A DNA stretch of 64,000 nt from Pyrrhoderma lamaoense (lineage: Eukaryota > Basidiomycota > Agaricomycetes > Hymenochaetales > Hymenochaetaceae), in the NCBI GenBank assembly GCA_002794735.1, contig NBAZ01000010.1, positions 620,001 through 684,000 on the forward strand. Reading direction: 5' to 3'. The notes under the pieces were generated by a model. That model saw nothing but the letters and a program-made list of their open reading frames with translations. It searched no databases and was not told the origin of the DNA. This document shows, piece by piece, positions 57,473 to 64,000 of this stretch. Positions within the stretch are counted from its first letter, which is position 1. Each line of letters begins with the position of its first letter. Both the position numbers and the translations under genes were made by a program.

Positions 57473-59510
57473 ATGGTACCGAGATTCTCGCTTTACTCTC
57501 TATACATTCTTGGTCACCTCGCTGTAGTGCAGGTTAATGCACTTGAGGGTGTGGCGTCTGCTGCCGAAGTGGCTTGCGACCTGATCAATGCTCAATTCCC
57601 TCAACTAGTTTCATTTTTAGGTATGTATTTCTTAAGCAACCGTCTATGCAGCACTAAGGATTTCGAAGGGGAAGCTCAGTTCGAAAATGACATTGACCAC
57701 TGGGCTGCTTCGAGTGAACAGATAGCAACATGCTCCGTAGAGCCGAGTAACTCCAACGAAATAAGTGAGATTGTAAGACTTTCATCCGCCAACTATAATC
57801 GCATCATAATTAATAAGATATCTAGATGAAAATAGTGGGGCGGTCGGATATTCGCTCCCCTTTTGCGGTAAGTATCACAAAAACTACTTTTTGATTTGAT
57901 GAGAGTATTTACACTATCCCGTAGGTGAAATCTGGAGGGCATGCTTTTGCTCAGAACTTCAGTTCGACTCCAGGAGTTCAAATTTCTCTATCTAAATTCT
58001 CAAACATCACATTTGATGCAGAAAAGAACACGGTGACCATCGGTGTCGCTCTCACATGGGATCAGGTTTACGAAAAACTGAGTCCTCTAAACGTGACGGT
58101 AGCAGGTGGGCGTATAGTGGGCGTTGGTACGTAAAATGAGGTATGCGGGTCAACACGTGCTCAACCTTATTTTAGGTGTTGGTGGCTTAAGCCTCGGTGG
58201 TGGATACTCTTGGCGGACAGACGAATACGGCCTCACAATAGATAATATCGTGTCTCATGATCTAGTTCTCCCAACAGGTGAACAAGTCCAAGTTACAAAT
58301 GAAACAAGCCCGGATTTATTCTTTGCCTTGAAAGCGAGTTTATCCACAAAAAATTGTTTCAAGTTATCGCTGACTTATCGGTTACTATTTTAGGGCGGTC
58401 TAAACAATTTCGGTATTGTAACAGAAATAACGTTTAAAGCTCTTCCTCAAGGGAATGTCTATGTGGGTTCTTTAAAAATATAATTAGATACTTCGATTTA
58501 TCTGACTCGTACTACAGGCGGGCATAATATCCTATTCTTCAGACGTTCTGGATCAGGTCACTGAAGCATTCAGTAATTTCAGTCTGCAGAATACAGATCC
58601 CAGGGTTCAAATAATGCTTGCATATAGTGTTGCCAGTGGACAAGTTAGTATCTTTGTATCATCATGAAGTGTTTGGAAAAGATGAACAAACAAATATCTT
58701 AAAGCTTTCACCGACAGTGTACCTCTCCTTGAACTCTCCTACTGCGTCAGACATATTCGATTCCTTCCTCTCTATCCCTTTCACGGATTCAGATGTTAGA
58801 GTAAGAACATTCCCAGACTTCATGTCTTTAATTGGGACATTGGCACCAAGTTTCAGTCCATTTGGGTAAGTTTTTCACAAGCAATATGAATAATATTGAA
58901 TTTCAGCTTATCAATTATCAGATACGCTGGACACGCTGTACCAGTTGAAAAATACACGAAGTCCTTTGCCGACACTGTAGCTCAGCTAGTGATTTCCTCG
59001 GAGTCGAAAGTCAGAGAAAAGTACCCTTCTCTGAATTTCTCTGTCGGCGTCTTCTTAGAGCCCTTTATAAACGCAAATTCTCATTCTCTTGGAGGCGCTT
59101 ATCCTCATTCTCCGGATCGCCCACTGACACCTATGTCACCATCAATAACCTATTACAATGATCCCAGCTTATCGCTAGGTAAGATCTGAAGATGACTCCG
59201 AGAACATATGTACTGACTATTGCATCAAGAGGAGAAAACCACTCTTTACGATTCGCTTCTCGTCGAAGCAAAGAATCTATCCTCTGCTATTCAAGCTCAG
59301 GCAGTCTCGGAGGGGCTGAGTCTCTGGGATGATGTTTTGTATCTCAACTATGCAGCACCGGATACTCCCTTGGACCTTCTGTATGGCGGAAATTTACCAC
59401 GTCTGAGAGAGATTGCTGCTCAATTTGATCTCGAAAAGGTCATGGCCCTGACTGGGGGTTCCTATTCCAGTCCTGAATTTGATTTTACTCCAGTACCTGT
59501 AAAACTTTGA
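57473..59510 (+). CDS. Secreted FAD-linked oxidase C
   Basis: Signal peptide MVPRFSLYSLYILGHLAVVQ, then AACDLI-like N-domain (ACDLINAQFPQLVSF), INDHW-type IDHWAASSEQIATCSVEP, KIVGRSDIRSPFA, VKSGGHAFAQNFSS with the FAD His, GRIVGVG, GVGGLSLGGGYSWRTDEYGLTID, FFALK then GGLNNFGIVTEITF, LSIPFTDSDVRVRTF, YAGHAVPVEKYT, LEPFINANSHSLGGAYPHSPDRP and the BBE box GLSLWDDVLYLNYAAPDTPL. Ends VPVKL at 59510. Exons join in phase at all sites I checked, and no single-base break is seen. No second covalent Cys. It is more similar to D than to A/B. Confidence 0.82.
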
Positions 59511-60560
59511 TGTCTGACAGTTTGTGTATACTCTCCGTAGTTTGATTCAAATAGGTAGACGCATATAGTTTCATTACTTCTCATAAACAAAAGTCGGGAA
59601 GAAACATTCATGAGAATAACCTTCTTAGAGTCGATGATTCTGAACCGCGGTGTTAGCGTTGTCATTTGACTTACTTCTCCCATCTACTGTTGTCTGGCAG
59701 CATTTCGTGTGACAGAGCCCTGTAGAAAATACTACCTCAAATGGGAACTACTCTCGGATCACGCGCCTCACACAAAACTTCACTTATACTCATAATAACG
59801 TCTCATTACCAATAGCATGCCGTGAGAAAGTATTCATGACGTACTAATTATGCATGCGAATTCGAGGTGAAAGAAGTGCTGCTTGTGCTTATGCTAGTAT
59901 TCACTTTATAATAACACTAGAACCCCCAATATATGTATACAACTCGCTCAATTACGCAACGAACGTAAGGAGAGATGTGAAAGATTTTCAATGCCCTCGT
60001 ACAGGAAGTTGCCTAAATCGGATGAAATGCGTGTAACTACTAAATACTCCTTATGTATCTAAACACTCGAAGCATAAGGCAGCAGATACATCTATATGTA
60101 CCTATTCCTATTGGGATACATATAATTGCACAGTAAGTGGTATCAAATACTCGCTATACCTGTCACTTCATCAATTTTAATATATGATTTTCCTACAGAT
60201 ACAACCAACTTGTTTGATCGCCTGGTCTTATAGTGTGAATTATCATATCTAGTATTATACAGCACGTATTTTTATCATTCATCTGATAAACTAGAATAGC
60301 TCTCTGGACTCACACTAACTGTTCCCAAAGGTGAAGCTCTTGCATGATAGCCAACCAGATGACATAGATCGACAATAATTTTCCATGGCATCCTTCTCCT
60401 GTGAAATATGTAGTTCTCAAGGGGACTAGGCCTGTACATGCGCGCTTTGAAAGCCTTGCCTATATAGGTAAAATTTATAAAAGATAATGATACCCTGGGG
60501 ACTTAAAATCTAGCGAGTCACCCTTTGTTTGAGATAAACCTGAGATCCTTACTCACTGAT
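59511..60560. other. Intergenic region between oxidases C and D
   Basis: About 1 kb, AT-rich. No gene, RNA or clear repeat seen. Confidence 0.4.
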
Positions 60561-62584
60561 ATGTTAGTAAAGCTCTTTCTTTGCATCTTATACTTTTTGG
60601 GTTCCGTCATTTCTACGGAGTCCATAGTATCCACTGGTTCTGAGAACAATATTTTGCCCGCACAGAATGCATGTAATATATTAAGTGCGCTTTTTCCACT
60701 CTTGGTTTCGTTCCCAGGTATGTCGCTATCATCGATGCTTCCATACCTTTCAAACCAGTCCAAGGATCCAATCAGTTCATTAATGATACTGAACACTGGG
60801 CCGCTTCGAGTGGACAACCGTCAGTCTGTGCTATAGCTCCTACAAGCTCCGATGAAGTTAGCGAAATTGTAATAACTTCAATTTTTCTAAACGTTGAACC
60901 TACTAATGGACGTATACTGTAGTTGAAGATTGTAGGCCACCAAAGTGTCCGTTCGCCCTTTGCGGTATGCATCTAATTCCCTTAAGCTCTCTCTCTCCCT
61001 ATTCATTCTCTTTCACTGAACTTGGGATAGGTTGAGTCGGCCGGACACTCTTTTGCCCCAATTTCAGTTCAACTCTTGGAGTCCAGATATCCATGTCAAA
61101 ATTTTCGAATTTAGCTTTCGATAAAGAACAGGGTACAGTCACCGTGGAGTAGGACTTACGTGGGACCAAGTGTATGAACAACTCGATCCTCTTGGTGTAA
61201 CAGTTGCTGGAGGACGTATTCAAGGTGTCGGTGAGTGAAAGTAGGAAACGGGCGTATAATCATAAATCTCCCTAATTTAGGATCATAGGTGTCGGTGGTT
61301 TAAGTCTTGGTGGTGGATATTCCTGGAGGACCGATCAATTTGGGTTGACAATAGACAATATTGTTGCTCATGATCTAGTACTACCAAGTGGTGAAAAATT
61401 ACGAGTCACAAACGAATCAAACCCAGAACTATTCTTTGCCTTGAAAGTAGGTTGATCACTCTTCTGTTATTCGTTTCGCGTCCTGATACCTCTAACAGGG
61501 CAGCCTTAATAACTTTGGTATCGTGACTGACATAACATATAAGGCTTTGCCGCAAGGTCAAATTTTTGTAAGTTTGTTACTACTGAAACCCACTCCTAGA
61601 TAATGACCATTATGATCAAAGGGTGGTACTATTGTATACTCTATGGATGTGTTGGATCAGGTGAATGAGGCATTGAGCAATTTTTCTCTGCAAAACAATG
61701 ATACAAGGGCACAAGTCATAGTTGCATATAAGATTACCGATGGTCAAGTCGGTGCAATCCCTTCTTATAAAAGATCAAAAGGCTTATATCCCACACAAGT
61801 TTGTGGCAACTGCCTTTCTTTCTTTCAATTCTCCAGATGAGACGAGTATATTCGATCCTTTCCTTTCGATACCATCTATGAGCTCGGACGTAAAACAAAG
61901 AACACTGTCCGATTTCCTATCTTCGATAGGCCCGTTGAATCCTGAATTCAGCCCTTTCGGGTGAGAACAGTCTACATTTTCCAAAGACCTATGTTCATAC
62001 CGTTTCTTGTATAAACACAGGTATGCAGGGCATGATATTCCAATTACCAGATACAAAAAGTCCCTCATAGATGAGATGGCTCAACTCGCAATTTCCACAG
62101 ATTCAATTATCAGAGAGCGGTTTCCTCAGATGAGCTTCATCGTAAGAATAGCCATGGAACCTTTCATCAACGCGAATGCTCATTCACTCGGCGGAGCCTA
62201 TCCTCACTCCCCAGAAAGGTCAGTGACCCCTGCCTCAGCTGAAATAACGTACTCCATCAGTCCCGATCTATCACTAGGTATGGATTTTAATATCAAAATT
62301 TCACTTCAAAGATGGTCGAACTTGATGATTTTCAAGCCGAACAAACGGTTCTTTACACAGAGTTCGCCACTATTGTCAAGAATTTGACCAACTCTATCCA
62401 ATCTATTGCTGTATCCGAGGGAGTGAGCCGTTGGGATGATATATTGTATACAAACTACGCTTTACCGGATACTCCATTGGAACTTATGTATGGAGACAAT
62501 GTTCCCCGTCTCCGAGAACTCGCTGCCATATTTGACCCTGGAAAAGTCATGTCTTTGACAGGAGGTTTCCGTTTCCAACCTTGA
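60561..62584 (+). CDS. Secreted FAD-linked oxidase D (apparent -1 breaks)
   Basis: Signal peptide MLVKLFLCILYFLGSVI, then ACNILSALFPLLVSFPG, an intron, NQFINDTEHWAASSGQPSVCAIAP, KIVGHQSVRSPFA, and VESAGHSFAP at the FAD site: the His is kept but KSGG of the paralogues is ESAG. After it the frame needs one base at about 61060 (NFSSTLGVQIS) and one at 61145-61146 (VGVGLTWDQVYEQL). Then GGLSLGGGYSWRTDQFGLTIDNIV, FFALK, SLNNFGIVTDITY, FLSFNSPDETSIFDPFLSIP, YAGHDIPITRYKKS, MEPFINANAHSLGGAYPHSPERS and GVSRWDDILYTNYALPDTPLELMYG, ending GGFRFQP. Closest to C. Uncertain whether functional because of the two breaks. Confidence 0.75.
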
Positions 62585-62973
62585 ACTAGTTAGCAATGCA
62601 CTATTTGCATTTGAAAAAGCTTCTTTCGATGAATAAGATCATCTTTATTATATTCACTTCTGATCTGAGCACCATTCAGGCACCACATGTGACTTCTTTG
62701 ACAAAGTTCGGCATCAAAAACTCCGAGATCAGGAACTCATCTCGTGCTATTGAGGTTTCCTTTCTCATGCTAAGTCCAGAATAGACGCAGATTTCAGCAT
62801 GCTATGAAACTTTTTACCTAAATGCCCTGAATACAATTGTAAAGCTTCGGGACGGGAACTAACATATTCTTGGCGATACTCACTCACTCAGATGAGGACT
62901 GGGATTTGAATAAATTCTTTTTATATCGCGCTGATACAAGTCTGTTCTCACCCCTTCCTTCCTCCGTCGTACA
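62585..62973. other. Intergenic region between oxidases D and E
   Basis: About 390 bases, the promoter of oxidase E; a ttttatatcgc stretch at about 62918 could be a TATA element. Nothing else seen. Confidence 0.4.
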
Positions 62974-64000
62974 ATGACTGACTTTCTTTCGTTCAAGAGT
63001 GCATTTAAAGGTGATATAGTCACGTCATCCGATGCAGACTACGATAGAGCTATATCACGCTGGTGCAAGGCGGCAGAAAGAAGGGCTAAATATGTAGCCT
63101 TCGTCAAGGATGCGGAAGATGTTTCCCTAGCATTAAGGTTCGCGATAACGGGTGAATTGGACATAGCTATTCGTGGGGGCGGTCACAGCGTTGCTGGTGC
63201 TTCCTCCTCAAAAGACGGTCTAGTTATTGACCTTTCTCGTCACCTCGGCATGGTAAAGATTGATCCGAAGCAGAAGCTGGGATTTGTGGGAGGTGGCGCT
63301 ATTTGGGAAGCCGTGGATGAAGCTGCAATTAAACACGGACTTGCGACAGTCGGTGGTACTGTTAATCATGTATGTAATGAATTCTTGGCGTCTTCTATGT
63401 GGCTGAGATATGTCTTAAATTGTGATTTGAAGACAGGAGTCGGAGGGTAAGAACTCTTCGCCCAATTAGGAGTGAAAAATACTATTTATATCATAGATAA
63501 AAGTTTCACTTTAGGAGGAGGTTACGGATGGCTTTCTGCTGAGCACGGACTTGCTATTGACAATCTTATGCAGGTATTTTGTAGTAGACAAACCTAATGT
63601 TTCTGTTTTCTCATAGAATGTCAACCTTTTAGGTAACGATAGTCACTGCAGACGGAATCATTCGCGTGGCCAACAAAGACGAGAACAGTGATATTTTTTG
63701 GGCAATTCGAGGGGTGGAAGCAACTTTGGAGTCTGTACTGAGTTCGTTTTTCGACTGCACGAACAAAGGAGCACAGTGTATGCGGGAACATTACTCTTCC
63801 CTCCTGTACTACATGATGCCTTGATACAAGTGACAAAAGAGTGGTGGGTAAACGGCCCTTCGACAAAGGAATCCATGGTTCAGTTCGTAAGTAGTGAACG
63901 TAAGATGGGTGTGAGATATGGTTTTTTTCTCTCGGTAAACTTGAAAGATTTAAAACATTCTGTAAAAGCGTTCAATAGGTTGTCTTGTGTTCTACAACGG
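62974..64000 (+). CDS. FAD-linked oxidase E (other subfamily; 3' truncated by the window)
   Basis: Start MTDFLSFKSAFKGDIVTSSD; no signal peptide, so probably cytosolic. FAD-PCMH motifs: VAFVKDAEDVSLALRFA, IAIRGGGHSVAGASSSKDG (FAD His in GGGH), IDLSRHLGMVKIDPKQ, ATVGGTVNH, then the micro-exon 63433-63446 (14 nt, TGVGG) and TLGGGYGWLSAEHGLAIDNLM. After the next intron come TIVTADG, IFWAIRG and SNFGV. A G run at 63711-63714 is one base short (RGGGSNFGVCTEFVF). Then YAGTLLFPP. The gene runs off the window, so the C-terminal BBE box is not seen. It resembles 6-hydroxynicotine-oxidase/berberine-bridge-like fungal enzymes more than A-D. Confidence 0.8.

Noticed and set aside
39729..63714. Programmed frameshifting as an explanation of the -1 breaks
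   Set aside because: The breaks affect many unrelated genes, lie at diverse homopolymers without a common slippery site and stem, and are all in one direction; error is simpler.
1..64000. tRNA, rRNA, CRISPR, bacterial operon or ribosome binding features
   Set aside because: Scanned by eye for tRNA-type T-arm sequences and repeat arrays; none was convincing, and the intron-rich genes show a eukaryotic origin.

Overview
The window is nuclear DNA of a filamentous fungus, most likely a basidiomycete (Agaricomycotina). The evidence is many short GT-AG introns (about 45-90 nt), several micro-exons, close packing of eukaryotic housekeeping genes on both strands, and typical lineages: an SREBP-type bHLH factor, a sphingolipid delta-4 desaturase, a DUF2235 hydrolase, a eukaryotic LanC-like protein and an F-box protein. 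I cannot name a species.

Layout. 0-7.3 kb, plus strand: 3' end of PDS5 (cohesin), a LanC-like protein, and NAA15 (NatA auxiliary subunit). 8-16.7 kb, minus strand: a GNAT-like protein with an acidic tail, a DJ-1/PfpI protein, sphingolipid delta-4 desaturase, and a membrane-bound SREBP-like factor. 17-24 kb: two paralogous single-pass membrane proteins with PPxY motifs flank a 705-bp MITE and an F-box gene. 24-32 kb: HIS5 and CIA1 diverge from a 199-bp promoter carrying an inverted pair of Gcn4-type sites; then a USP-type deubiquitinase and ribosomal protein eL14. 33-39 kb: a PAP2-type sphingoid-base-phosphate phosphatase, a Cys-type glutathione transferase and a cytochrome P450. 39.7-47.2 kb: a DUF2235 hydrolase, an unrecognised helical protein and a mitochondrial DEAD-box helicase. 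47.4-64 kb: an accessory region with four secreted FAD-linked (FAD-PCMH/BBE-like) oxidases, a fifth oxidase of another subfamily cut by the window end, and at least two decayed relics. It grew by tandem duplication with a unit of about 4 kb.

The genes do not form one pathway. Two themes recur. One is lipid and membrane regulation (desaturase, phosphatase, SREBP). The other is ubiquitin: an F-box protein, a deubiquitinase, and the PPxY proteins, which could bind Nedd4/Rsp5-type ligases (inference).

A major caveat: about 20 conserved reading frames are broken by single-base losses, nearly all at homopolymers and always -1. Several other genes are intact. This looks like a consensus error of the assembly rather than biology, so broken genes are annotated here as full-length CDS spans with the break noted. 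CDS spans run from start to stop and include introns.
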